From a virus, in IMG/VR virus record IMGVR_UViG_3300042339_000962, positions 1 to 25,331 of that record: a DNA stretch of 25,331 nucleotides; one strand, written 5' to 3'. The notes below the pieces were generated by a model. That model was not told where the DNA came from. It did no database searches and saw only the letters and a list, made by a program, of their open reading frames with translations. Position numbers and translations under genes: made by a program. Positions 12,981-20,576 of the stretch are shown here, piece after piece. Each line of letters starts with the position of its first letter. Position 1 is the first letter of the stretch.

Positions 12981-13834
12981 AGCCCGCACATCCCCTCGCA
13001 TTCGGATTTGAAGTCGAAGCCAAGCTGACCCTTGTCCTCGTCGGAGTCGAAGTCGATTTCATCGAGGGGCTTGCACAGGGAGTGCAGGTAAACCTCCATA
13101 TTCATCGTCTTGTTGTTCTGCTTGTACTTCGCCCGGATGGTCTTGTCGAATTCGACGGCCTTGGCGAAGTGGACAGGGTCTTCGTTGCGGAGTCGTCGCC
13201 ATTCCTCGTCGGAGTGGAACGGACAGTAGTAGCAAGCCGACCGGGGAGGTTCTGGGAAGCCGTTGGCTTTCAGCCACTCCTTGCAATGTGCGCGGGTCAT
13301 TCTCTTCTCGATCAGCGGCCAGCGGTGCTGCGTCCACTTGTTGCCCGCCAGTTTCATGCGTTGCATCTCGTCGTACGAGATGCCGATCCATTGGGTGATG
13401 ACCGTCTCGGTCTGCCCTCTGGTGATTCCGCAACGCTCGCGCAGCTCCTTCAGGATAGGCGCGACCTTGTAGTCAGCCGTGCATGATCTGCCGATGGCGG
13501 CGGTGATGTCGCCGTTGGGCTTGACGCCGTACAGCGGGATGATCCGTTGGATGCGGTCGTTGCCGGTCTTCTTGTGCTTGAAGACCTTCAGGCTGTCCTC
13601 GGTCAGGTTGCCCTTGGTGACTCGGTACACCGGGAACGGCAGTTGCTTCTCCAGCCAGTCAAGCCAGGCGTAAACCTCGGTCGGCTCGGCCTGCGTGTCG
13701 GCGAAGATGGCGAAGTCCGGCATCGGACCAATCTCGCCCTTGGCAGCCATCAACGCCAGGCACGACGACTGGACGCCGGCGCCTAGGTTGAGGACATTGA
13801 ACTTGGTGGGAGGCGGGGGGTTGAAGTAACTCAT
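12977..13834 (-). CDS. PAPS-reductase-like / PP-loop adenine nucleotide alpha-hydrolase family protein
   Basis: This 285-aa protein begins with a PP-loop-like turn after a first strand (NVLNLGAGVQSSCLA, residues 13-27), then DFAIFADTQAEP (40-51), as in the PAPS reductase/FAD synthetase superfamily. A RSCTADYKVAP motif (C118) and SACYYCPFHSDEEW (C201, C204) follow, with a C-terminal CEGMCGL (C279, C283). Arrangements of Cys like these bind Fe-S or zinc in relatives such as DndC and CysH. Similar proteins occur in many phages without a settled role; nucleotide-dependent sulfur chemistry or modification of DNA or RNA is possible. It overlaps its neighbours by 4 bp on both sides. Confidence 0.82.
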   Translation of the reverse strand: MSYFNPPPPTKFNVLNLGAGVQSSCLALMAAKGEIGPMPDFAIFADTQAEPTEVYAWLDWLEKQLPFPVYRVTKGNLTEDSLKVFKHKKTGNDRIQRIIPLYGVKPNGDITAAIGRSCTADYKVAPILKELRERCGITRGQTETVITQWIGISYDEMQRMKLAGNKWTQHRWPLIEKRMTRAHCKEWLKANGFPEPPRSACYYCPFHSDEEWRRLRNEDPVHFAKAVEFDKTIRAKYKQNNKTMNMEVYLHSLCKPLDEIDFDSDEDKGQLGFDFKSECEGMCGL

Positions 13835-14064
13835 TGTTTTTGTTTCAGCTTGATGGTGCGGTCGTGGTGCATCCAGCCTTTTCCGGGGACATAGGCGCGG
13901 ACGGATGCGTAGGCATCGCCGGCCTGAATGCGGATGACGAGGCTTGAGTTGCCGTTGTCGGCGGTGACTTCCGTCGGGTCGCCCATGAATTCCAGGGCGT
14001 TGACGATTAGGTTGTCAGCCCACGCCTCGAAACCGAGGCGGTTGATCTGGTCCAGGTCGCTCAC
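13831..14064 (-). CDS. Unknown 77-aa protein (GTG start)
   Basis: It starts at GTG 14064, overlapping the upstream TGA as GTGA, and ends in an ATGA overlap with the PAPS-reductase-like gene. It begins SDLDQINRLGFEAWADNLIV, is helical at first and then strand-like (SSLVIRIQAGDAYASVRAYV), with a basic tail (TIKLKQKQ). No family is recognised. Confidence 0.7.
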   Translation of the reverse strand: MSDLDQINRLGFEAWADNLIVNALEFMGDPTEVTADNGNSSLVIRIQAGDAYASVRAYVPGKGWMHHDRTIKLKQKQ

Positions 14065-14300
14065 GACTGCTTGCCCTCCTTGTAAAAGGTGGCGGCTGTT
14101 AGAAGCCTCTGAAGTTCCTCCACCTCGGCGGAGAGGCGGGCGACTTCCGCCTGAAGGCGGGAGGTTTCGGCGATGGCGTCGCGGATGACAGCCAGCACCT
14201 CCTTGCGGAGAGCGGACTGGTAGGCGTCGCGTTGATCGGTCACCCGCCCAAGCTCCAGCCGGAGCGTGATGGTCGGGTCGTGCGGTTGTTCGTTACTCAT
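14061..14300 (-). CDS. Small coiled-coil protein
   Basis: This 79-aa protein is dominated by one long heptad-patterned helix from about residue 18 to 68 (QRDAYQSALRKEVLAVIRDA, then RLQAEVARLSAEVEELQRLL). It has no signal peptide or membrane segment, so it is not an Rz-type spanin. Its ATG overlaps the TerS-like stop by 8 bp (ATGAGTAA) and its TGA overlaps the next GTG. It may be an oligomerisation partner for a neighbour. Confidence 0.7.
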   Translation of the reverse strand: MSNEQPHDPTITLRLELGRVTDQRDAYQSALRKEVLAVIRDAIAETSRLQAEVARLSAEVEELQRLLTAATFYKEGKQS

Positions 14301-14823
14301 TGTTGGGTGGGAGAATGATGGCGTCCTCGACGGACTTCAGTTCGTTGGCTACCTGCTTCATCGACTCAAGCTGCTTGCGTCCTTTCTCGACAAGGTCCAC
14401 CAACTCGGAGACGGACATCTCATGCTGGTCTTTCTTGCCCTTGTTGCCGAGGTGGATGGCGGCGGCGATGGCGGACAAGCCATGCCCGGACGCCTCTAGC
14501 GTCCAGCGGGCGGCCTGGAAGCGGACCTGCGGAGGAGCGGACGGATCGGTGAGCAGGGACTGCATCACTTGCCAGGCTTGCGTGGCGCCGCCGGTCTTGA
14601 TGTCCATATCCCGCTTCAGTTCGATGGCTTCGCGCACCTTGTGCGATGACAGCTGGGAGTTGCCGTCGGCGAAGCCTGCGGTCTTGCCGGCCTGGACTGC
14701 GTTGCCGCCGTTGGCTACATACGCGGCGACGAAGGCTTCCTGTTGCTGGGTCAGCACAGGGTCTGCGTCGTGGCGGATGACCAGCCCGCCCTTCCATTGG
14801 TCCTTATCGTTTTGCTTTGGCAT
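14293..14823 (-). CDS. Terminase small subunit-like protein (TerS)
   Basis: This 176-aa protein carries TQQQEAFVAAYVANGGNAVQ, then AGKTAGFAD (about residues 25-55), a pattern of the Terminase_2 family N-terminal HTH domain that recognises packaging DNA. The C-terminal part is helical (SVSELVDLVEKGRKQLESM), as expected for oligomerisation. ATG 14823 is preferred: it overlaps the upstream gene by 20 bp and is preceded by ACCAAACAAG. An in-frame ATG at 14883 would add 20 residues deep inside the previous gene. It lies about 10 kb from TerL, across a strand switch, which is unusual. A non-packaging DNA-binding role is the alternative. Confidence 0.75.
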   Translation of the reverse strand: MPKQNDKDQWKGGLVIRHDADPVLTQQQEAFVAAYVANGGNAVQAGKTAGFADGNSQLSSHKVREAIELKRDMDIKTGGATQAWQVMQSLLTDPSAPPQVRFQAARWTLEASGHGLSAIAAAIHLGNKGKKDQHEMSVSELVDLVEKGRKQLESMKQVANELKSVEDAIILPPNNE

Positions 14824-15229
14824 CTTGTTTGGTCTGTTTCCAGTTGAATCCGTTTTCCACGCACCAGCGGTGGATGTTGACATGCGGGACGCCTAGCTTG
14901 AACGCTACGTCGCCTTGTGTCTTACCCTCTGCGGCAGCCCGGACAATCGCACTCTCCCACTTTGATTTGTCGTACTTGCGACACTTGCGGGAGCGTACCT
15001 TCTTGAAGCCGATGCCAAGGATCTCCGCCCAGTTCTTGATGGTCGTGACGGAGAAGCCGAGGCGTCTCGCCACCTCTGGCATGCAATGTCCGGCTTCCGC
15101 CAGGCGTCGAAGGTCGGCGCGATACTCGCAGATTCTGGCGGCTCGCGAGGCGAACATCAACCGGCCTCGGAAGGACACGGCTCCCCGGTTCTGGAACCGA
15201 AGGATTGGGGACTGGATGATCTCGCTCAT
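14804..15229 (-). CDS. Tandem helix-turn-helix DNA-binding protein
   Basis: This 141-aa protein has a basic N-terminus and two HTH-like segments: MPEVARRLGFSVTTIKNWAE (about residues 50-69) and TQGDVAFKLGVPHVNIHRWC (about 104-123). A very basic linker (FKKVRSRKCRKYDKSKW) separates them and a Lys-rich tail follows. The plan matches the 11953-12351 product. Its location between the lysozyme-like gene and the TerS-like gene suggests a DNA-binding partner in packaging or a regulator; the sequence does not decide. The ATG overlaps the lysozyme gene TGA in ATGA. Confidence 0.72.
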   Translation of the reverse strand: MSEIIQSPILRFQNRGAVSFRGRLMFASRAARICEYRADLRRLAEAGHCMPEVARRLGFSVTTIKNWAEILGIGFKKVRSRKCRKYDKSKWESAIVRAAAEGKTQGDVAFKLGVPHVNIHRWCVENGFNWKQTKQDAKAKR

Positions 15230-15660
15230 TGTGCGGCATTGAGTCTGGCGGCCTTGCGCATCTTGCGTTCTGGGACGAAGTCGATGCGGTATCCGTAGCG
15301 GGAGAAGCCGGACATGCCAAGGTTATAGGCAAGCCAAGTCTCGCCGAGGTTGGCGGGACGCCCTAGTTTCACGCCCAGCCTGGATCGCAGATAGGAAAGC
15401 CAGGTGGTGGCGTACTGGCGGGCGATGACCGGGTCGGACGCCCTGGAGTAGGGGAATACCGGAAGACCGGCTTCGCGTCGGATGGCGGAGCAGTCCGCCC
15501 AAGCTGAAGCCCAGAACTGGAACGGTCCTTTGGCTCGTCCGTTGTCTGCGGTTGGGGTGAATGCTCCACGGCCGGAGGATTCGATATGTTCTACGGCATC
15601 GACCCAATGCGTAGGCATAGGCGCGAAGGCTGCGGAAGCCATCAGTATTTGTGTGATCAT
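15226..15660 (-). CDS. Lysozyme-like / SLT-type lytic transglycosylase
   Basis: This 144-aa protein would cleave peptidoglycan glycan strands. HIESSGRG (25-32) supplies the likely catalytic Glu (E27). GRAKGPFQF (41-49) and AYNLG (111-115) match the conserved G-PFQ and AYN-G motifs of SLT/goose-lysozyme folds. The first 13 residues (ITQILMASAAFA) are hydrophobic and could be a very short export signal, though this is weak. ATG 15660 is chosen because the open frame to 15804 runs antiframe through the 63-aa gene. It may be the lysis enzyme or a virion-associated entry enzyme. No holin or spanin is recognised beside it. Confidence 0.78.
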   Translation of the reverse strand: MITQILMASAAFAPMPTHWVDAVEHIESSGRGAFTPTADNGRAKGPFQFWASAWADCSAIRREAGLPVFPYSRASDPVIARQYATTWLSYLRSRLGVKLGRPANLGETWLAYNLGMSGFSRYGYRIDFVPERKMRKAARLNAAQ

Positions 15661-15688
15661 GTCGGGTTGGGAAGCCGACGCTGACGCC

Positions 15689-15880
15689 TTACTTCTTCTT
15701 GGCAACCTTCTTTTTTCCAATTGTTTTCTTTTTCCTAGCCCGACCAGTACCGGAGATAGGCAGACCGCCGGCGTCACCATATTTCTTGATGCCGGCTTCG
15801 ACAATCATGCGACACCTGTCCCACAGGCTTACGTTGTCGCGGCCGTCGTCGGCCATACGGATGATAGGTCTGTTGCTCAC
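15689..15880 (-). CDS. 63-aa protein with lysine-rich tail
   Basis: It starts at GTG 15880, which overlaps the primase-helicase TGA as GTGA. The first ~35 residues look folded (SLWDRCRMIVEAGIKKYGDA) and the last 17 are very basic (RARKKKTIGKKKVAKKK), as in histone-H1-like or nucleic-acid-condensing tails. No family is recognised. The lysozyme-like gene starts 28 bp further on. Confidence 0.7.
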   Translation of the reverse strand: MSNRPIIRMADDGRDNVSLWDRCRMIVEAGIKKYGDAGGLPISGTGRARKKKTIGKKKVAKKK

Positions 15881-18135
15881 GGCTTGCGGATGATTATACG
15901 CGAGTCTTTGTCATATTCAAACTCTTCCCAATCCTCCGGCTGGTACGCGCCGGAGTTGATCTCCGCCCCGACTTCGTCCGAGGCGATAGGTCCGGTCGGG
16001 ATGTCCAGCCACTTCTTGTCCTTGCCACCCTTGGCGGCGGCGGCGACCAGCACCTTCTGGACGAGCATGTCGTCCACCAGATGGGCGAATTCGCCTGGTC
16101 CGATGGACCGCAGGATGGACGGCAGCTCGCCTCGTCGTCGGTACAGGCCGGACTTGGCGTTCTTGCCCTCGATGGAATAGGGATGTCCCTTGCGGGCAGC
16201 CAGCGTGACGGCGGCGACCAGCCAAGCCTGTCGCTCCAGGAAGTTCACGTCGTTGAACTTGTCCTTGTCGGTGACGTCGATGAGCGTACCGATTTCCGTA
16301 CGCAAAAGCGTACGCTCGGAGTCGATCATCTCCGGGTTGTTAGCCTTGATTATGGCCGCCTTCCAGAGATGCTTCCGGCGCGGGACTAGACCCATCCCCT
16401 TCATACGGCGGTCGTAGTCGGAGGCATGCCATACGCCGATGGCGCCACGGAACGCTCCGAGCAAGGCCGACGAACCTCGTACCTGCGACGCCATCTGCTC
16501 GGCGTTACGGATTGGCTCGTCGCCCTGCTTCTTGATGTGGTGGATGACGATGAGGGCTGCTCCCAGTTCGCCGCCTACCTGGCTGGCTACGCGGATGAAT
16601 TCGTTGATGACGGTGGCGCTGTTCTCCTCGCCGTGCAGGACGGAGTTGAGGGTGTCGATGACCACCAGCTGGAGGTTCGGGATCTGCCGGAGCAGGGCGA
16701 AGAATTCCAGCCACTTGCGGGAAGGCTTCGACTCCTGCGTCTTCGGGTCACGCTCGACGAGGGCGAACGCACCGCCGGAGTTGATGGACGGCAGGATGAT
16801 AAGGTCGTCGCCGGCTTCCCGGCGTCGGCTTCCGTCGGCGTCCATATCAGCCAGGCGGATGTGCAGTTCGTCCTTGTCGTCTTCGGTAGTCAGGATGACG
16901 ACCGCACCCTTTCGCATCACAGGCATGCCGCACCAAGTGTCGCCCTCGCGTCGGGCGCTGATCTTCAACGCCAGGTCGAGGACCATGAAGGTCTTGCCAG
17001 CGCCGCCTTCGGCTACCAGCAACTGGTGCTTGGCGGCCTGAAGCCAGTTCTGTACGAGGAACTGACGCTCCGGGCGTGGCGTGAGGCTCCATCGATGGGC
17101 AGCCCACACAGCCAGTCCCTTGCCCTCCTCCAGGATGGGCTTCTCCGGCTCCGGCATCGGACCGTTGTTGTGGATGTCGTTGCGGAGCAAGCCAAGCCAC
17201 TCGGTGTCGAAGCGGTTCTCCGGCCAGGGCGGAGTCATGTGCGCTTGCATCCAGCCGTAGGTGGCGAGACGCGCAGCGTCCAGGGTCATCTTCCCGATGC
17301 GGGCGGTGTGGATGTAATGGCCGGCGACGCCGTTGAACGCAGACCATCTGGTGGTGCCTTCCCCTCCGGCGGCTACGTCAGCCGTGAGCATCTCGACGGC
17401 TGGCGTATGCGTCTTCGGCATAAGCAAATCGACAGGTGCTTCCTTGATCGCCCACTCGGATTCGGGCATGCGGAATGCGGATGCGTGGGGGCAATCGACT
17501 CGGCAGTCCGGGTCGTACCTGTCGATGACGACCAGGCGACGGACGCCTGACTTGCCGTGGATAGATCCGGCCAGGCGGATGGGCTGGTGTGCGCGTCCGT
17601 ATGGGTTGCCGTCAACGCCAAGCCCGAACTGGATGTCAGCCCCAGCCTTGCGGGCAATCTGGTCGCGGATGGCGACGATGGAGGAGACTTCCATCTCCTC
17701 GATCTGCCAGTAGGCGTGACGCTTCGGCTTGCCCTCGTCGGTGACGCCACCGGACAGGACGACCATCGCCGCCTTGCCGAATTCTTTCTCGACGAAAGCC
17801 AGCTTGGCGTCGGTGTCGCCGGTGTCGAAGTCAGCGCACACGGTGCGGAAGACGTCGCAGTTCTCCGCCGTTCCTCGGTCGGCCTTCAAGGTGCAAGGCA
17901 CGATGAAGGTGGCTACGTCGTGCTGTCCCCATCGGGTGGTGTGGAAGATCACGGACGAGACGAACCTCTCCCAGCCGATACGCTCCGGCTCCAGGAAGAT
18001 GTCCTCTCGGAAGACGCCCTCGCGAGCGGTGCCTTTCTCGCCGATGCCACGGAGGCAGACATAGCCCTTCGGTTCGCTGCCGAACAGGAGGTGCAGATGC
18101 CGTGCGACGGCATCGTTATCAACGATGGGGTCCAT
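15877..18135 (-). CDS. Primase-helicase (AEP-like N-terminus fused to RepA-like AAA ATPase)
   Basis: This 752-aa protein probably primes and unwinds phage DNA. The N-terminal third has VCADFDTGD (99-107), with two Asp spaced as in metal-binding DxD motifs of archaeo-eukaryotic-type primases. VVLSGGVTDEGKPKRHAYWQ (125-144) and QPIRLAGSIHGKSG (184-197), the latter like the RLPG-x-NHK-type element of that family, follow. The C-terminal part is a RecA-fold ATPase with Walker A AEGGAGKT (375-382), a TTEDD element (416-420), Walker B LVVIDT (490-495), VIHHIKK (530-536) and QVRGSSALLGAFR (551-563), as in RepA/AAA_25 helicases. ATG 18135 lies 2 bp after the methyltransferase stop; an in-frame ATG at 18249 would overlap that gene and is rejected. 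Confidence 0.85.
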   Translation of the reverse strand: MDPIVDNDAVARHLHLLFGSEPKGYVCLRGIGEKGTAREGVFREDIFLEPERIGWERFVSSVIFHTTRWGQHDVATFIVPCTLKADRGTAENCDVFRTVCADFDTGDTDAKLAFVEKEFGKAAMVVLSGGVTDEGKPKRHAYWQIEEMEVSSIVAIRDQIARKAGADIQFGLGVDGNPYGRAHQPIRLAGSIHGKSGVRRLVVIDRYDPDCRVDCPHASAFRMPESEWAIKEAPVDLLMPKTHTPAVEMLTADVAAGGEGTTRWSAFNGVAGHYIHTARIGKMTLDAARLATYGWMQAHMTPPWPENRFDTEWLGLLRNDIHNNGPMPEPEKPILEEGKGLAVWAAHRWSLTPRPERQFLVQNWLQAAKHQLLVAEGGAGKTFMVLDLALKISARREGDTWCGMPVMRKGAVVILTTEDDKDELHIRLADMDADGSRRREAGDDLIILPSINSGGAFALVERDPKTQESKPSRKWLEFFALLRQIPNLQLVVIDTLNSVLHGEENSATVINEFIRVASQVGGELGAALIVIHHIKKQGDEPIRNAEQMASQVRGSSALLGAFRGAIGVWHASDYDRRMKGMGLVPRRKHLWKAAIIKANNPEMIDSERTLLRTEIGTLIDVTDKDKFNDVNFLERQAWLVAAVTLAARKGHPYSIEGKNAKSGLYRRRGELPSILRSIGPGEFAHLVDDMLVQKVLVAAAAKGGKDKKWLDIPTGPIASDEVGAEINSGAYQPEDWEEFEYDKDSRIIIRKP

Positions 18136-18137
18136 CG

Positions 18138-20525
18138 TCAGCCCTTGATTCGGTTGGCTTCGTACCTGGCAATGGCTTCGCCGATGAAGCGCATAACAGG
18201 GACTGCCATTGAGTTGCCGCAGGCCTTGTATCGCGGACCGTCCGGGCATTCCTCGGCAGGCTTGCCCTTCCAGCTGATGCGCGACCAGTTATCGGGGAAG
18301 CCTTGGAGGCGTTCGCATTCGACCGGGGTGAGGCGGCGGACAGCCATAGCCGCCGCAACATGAGGCGACTGGTCGCCGCTGTCCTTGGTCAATGTCGGGA
18401 AGGTTTCAGACGAAGGATCTGCTCCGCCCTTGCGACGAAGGTTACCAGGCTGGAACGAGATGGCATGCACGGCGAGAGGTTCGGTGTCACCCTGCTTCGC
18501 ATCTGCGGTGAGCGTAGGGCATACTTCCTTCTCGGTAATCTGCCCACGCAGACGCAGCTCGCTCGCTTGGACGATGTGAGGTTGAGAAGTTGCAACCAAG
18601 GCTTCGGCTTCCACACGCTCGTTTCCGGTGCGTGAGTAGGGCGGGCCGGAACTGGTTACAGTAGGTGCTACGTCGGAGCAGGACTGAACCACGAAACTCT
18701 GCATGTGATGCGACTGTGCGCTTGCTTGGACGGACGTAACGCAGGTCGAAACATCGATAGGCTTCGCGTGGAAGGTGTTGTTCTTGCTGTCCTCTCGGAT
18801 TGCGAATCCCTGCGGCTGGATAGGTTCGATGCAAGCCGGTGCGCCATGCCCTCCGGCGGTGCGGAGCGGAACATGAAGATCTCCGGTTAGGGTCTGGTTG
18901 TACAGGTCAACACCCTGAACGACGGCGTGGGTCGTGCGCGTGTCGCCAAGGTCGAAGTTGTTCAGGGTGTTGCTAGCTTCGGCTTCGACCCAAGTCTCGT
19001 TGTCAGTAGACGAGCAAGCCCGCTTCGACTTGCGGAATGGAACGGCGGCGGCCTGTGCGCCGGTCGTGTCGATGGTGTAGGCAGGGTCGCCGGGGTTGCC
19101 GACGCCCATACCATTCTGGTTCTTCTCCATCTCTCGTCCGTCCTGGATCGGGATGACGGACTGCACGATGCCAATGCCGCCTTGGTTCTTCGACGGACAG
19201 GCGTTGGACGTATCGATGGTCTTCGCAAGATCCACCTCCCTGCATCCGCTGTTCGGGTTGGAAGACTTCATGGAGTTGGAAGCCAGAGAGTCGAAGCTGT
19301 AAGCGATCGGCTGGGCAAGCCATTGATCCGGAGAGGTGGCGATGGTGAACGCCTTCTCCTCGCTGCCGAGGAAGCCCTTGCCGGCACCTTTACCTGGCGT
19401 ACCGCCCTGCTCACCAGTCTCGACCGGCGAACCTCCACGGATCTTAAACATCATAGCCGGGATGCCGACCGCATGAGGACCGCGGGCGACGAGGCTGTCC
19501 ATGACTTCAGACTCGCCGATGTGCGGTTCGTACTGGGCGTTCTCGCCTTGGTTGAAAGCGGCGCGGTCGATCACGATGGGCGTGCCTCGACCCGTGCCAT
19601 CCTCCGTCGTGCCTTTTCCAGACGATGCCGTGAGGCAATGTGTCTTTTCGCCCGTTGCACATACCGGCATAGCAACGGTCTGCGTCTCGTGCGTCGCGTT
19701 CAGAGTGTGAGCTACGTCCTTTGAGATGGCCGCGTTGGCCTGCCCGGAGGACATGACGAACAGGGAAGCCCCACCTAGGGCGTGCTGGTCTTCAAGTCCC
19801 TGCTTCTCGCCGAAGGCTGCGTTCAAGGTGCAGGCTGTGTCGGCAGGCCATTTGCGGTCTGCTCCAGCGCCGCTTTCAGCATCGGCGGAAGATCCTTTCC
19901 TCGCTTGCTTGCCCTTCGCAAGATACCCGCGCAAGCCTTGGGCGATAGATAGAATCTCTGCGGCAGCTCGCCAGTCTCCAGTACCTGTGACAGGGTCACG
20001 GTGGGCAACAACGAAGACCCGTCGTCGGCGTTGTGGAACTCCAAAGTGCTGTGCGTCCAGGATTCGGTAGGCGACGCCATACCCGCGCTCGACCAGCCCT
20101 TGAAGGAGGCATCCGAAGTCAGATCCTTTAGGTTGACCCGACGACAATGCGCCTGGAACGTTTTCCCATAGGACATATTTTGGTTGGAGCTTTGCAGCCA
20201 GCTCAAGAAAGGAGAACATGAGTTGTCCGCGGGGGTCGTTGAGGCCGCCTCTTTTGCCGGCAACGCTGAAGGACTGACATGGGGTCCCGCCAACGAGGAG
20301 GTCCACATCTCCAGTTGATAGGGGCCAGGTGTTGAATTCGGTGAGTGATCCGAGGTTGGGGACGTCATATGGGTAGTTTGGTTGGGTGAAATGGTGCTTC
20401 AAAATGGCACATGGAAACGGCTCGATTTCGCTGAAGGCCACCGGCTTCCAGCCGAGGTGATGCCAGGCGACGGACGCCGCTTCCATGCCAGAGCAGACGG
20501 AGAGATATCGGATAGGTTGGGTCAT
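18138..20525 (-). CDS. C5 cytosine DNA methyltransferase with expanded repetitive specificity region
   Basis: This 795-aa enzyme would transfer methyl from SAM to C5 of cytosine, most likely protecting the phage DNA. Motif I (SVCSGMEAAS, 9-18), the catalytic PCQ with C83 (motif IV), ENVPG (121-125, VI), QRRRRVFVV (165-173, VIII), RRLTPVECERLQGFP (730-744, IX) and KACGNSMAVPV (767-777, X) are all intact. The family is usually 330-450 aa. Here about 540 residues separate motifs VIII and IX, filled by at least eleven degenerate modules each centred on T-(L/I/V)-x-(A/T/S), e.g. ACTLNA, AHTLNA, KTIDTS, PTVTSS, PTLTAD, PTLTKD. TL/TV pairs mark target-recognition domains in multispecific Bacillus phage enzymes, so several specificities are possible. 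No partner restriction endonuclease is evident. Confidence 0.93.
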   Translation of the reverse strand: MTQPIRYLSVCSGMEAASVAWHHLGWKPVAFSEIEPFPCAILKHHFTQPNYPYDVPNLGSLTEFNTWPLSTGDVDLLVGGTPCQSFSVAGKRGGLNDPRGQLMFSFLELAAKLQPKYVLWENVPGALSSGQPKGSDFGCLLQGLVERGYGVAYRILDAQHFGVPQRRRRVFVVAHRDPVTGTGDWRAAAEILSIAQGLRGYLAKGKQARKGSSADAESGAGADRKWPADTACTLNAAFGEKQGLEDQHALGGASLFVMSSGQANAAISKDVAHTLNATHETQTVAMPVCATGEKTHCLTASSGKGTTEDGTGRGTPIVIDRAAFNQGENAQYEPHIGESEVMDSLVARGPHAVGIPAMMFKIRGGSPVETGEQGGTPGKGAGKGFLGSEEKAFTIATSPDQWLAQPIAYSFDSLASNSMKSSNPNSGCREVDLAKTIDTSNACPSKNQGGIGIVQSVIPIQDGREMEKNQNGMGVGNPGDPAYTIDTTGAQAAAVPFRKSKRACSSTDNETWVEAEASNTLNNFDLGDTRTTHAVVQGVDLYNQTLTGDLHVPLRTAGGHGAPACIEPIQPQGFAIREDSKNNTFHAKPIDVSTCVTSVQASAQSHHMQSFVVQSCSDVAPTVTSSGPPYSRTGNERVEAEALVATSQPHIVQASELRLRGQITEKEVCPTLTADAKQGDTEPLAVHAISFQPGNLRRKGGADPSSETFPTLTKDSGDQSPHVAAAMAVRRLTPVECERLQGFPDNWSRISWKGKPAEECPDGPRYKACGNSMAVPVMRFIGEAIARYEANRIKG

Positions 20526-20540
20526 TGGGTTGGGATAGGT

Positions 20541-20569
20541 TTGATGAATTCAGACGAAGTGTCGGTCAA
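20541..20569 (-). promoter_or_regulatory. Possible promoter for the methyltransferase gene
   Basis: On the minus strand TTGACC (20569-20564) is followed after 17 nt by CATCAA (20546-20541). The leader would be short and contains CCCAACCCA directly before the ATG at 20525, the same C/A-rich type as in the plus-strand island. The -35 box is good (5/6) and the -10 is poor. Confidence 0.35.
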
Positions 20570-20576
20570 TGAAAAT

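Noticed and set aside
15661-15804. Upstream extension of the lysozyme-like protein
   Set aside because: It would overlap the 63-aa gene in another frame and adds a Lys/Arg/Ser-rich segment; ATG 15660 gives the expected domain with a short hydrophobic N-terminus.
16426-19724. Long plus-strand frames across the primase-helicase and methyltransferase
   Set aside because: They mirror genes with intact catalytic motifs on the minus strand; composition is typical of antisense GC-rich DNA.
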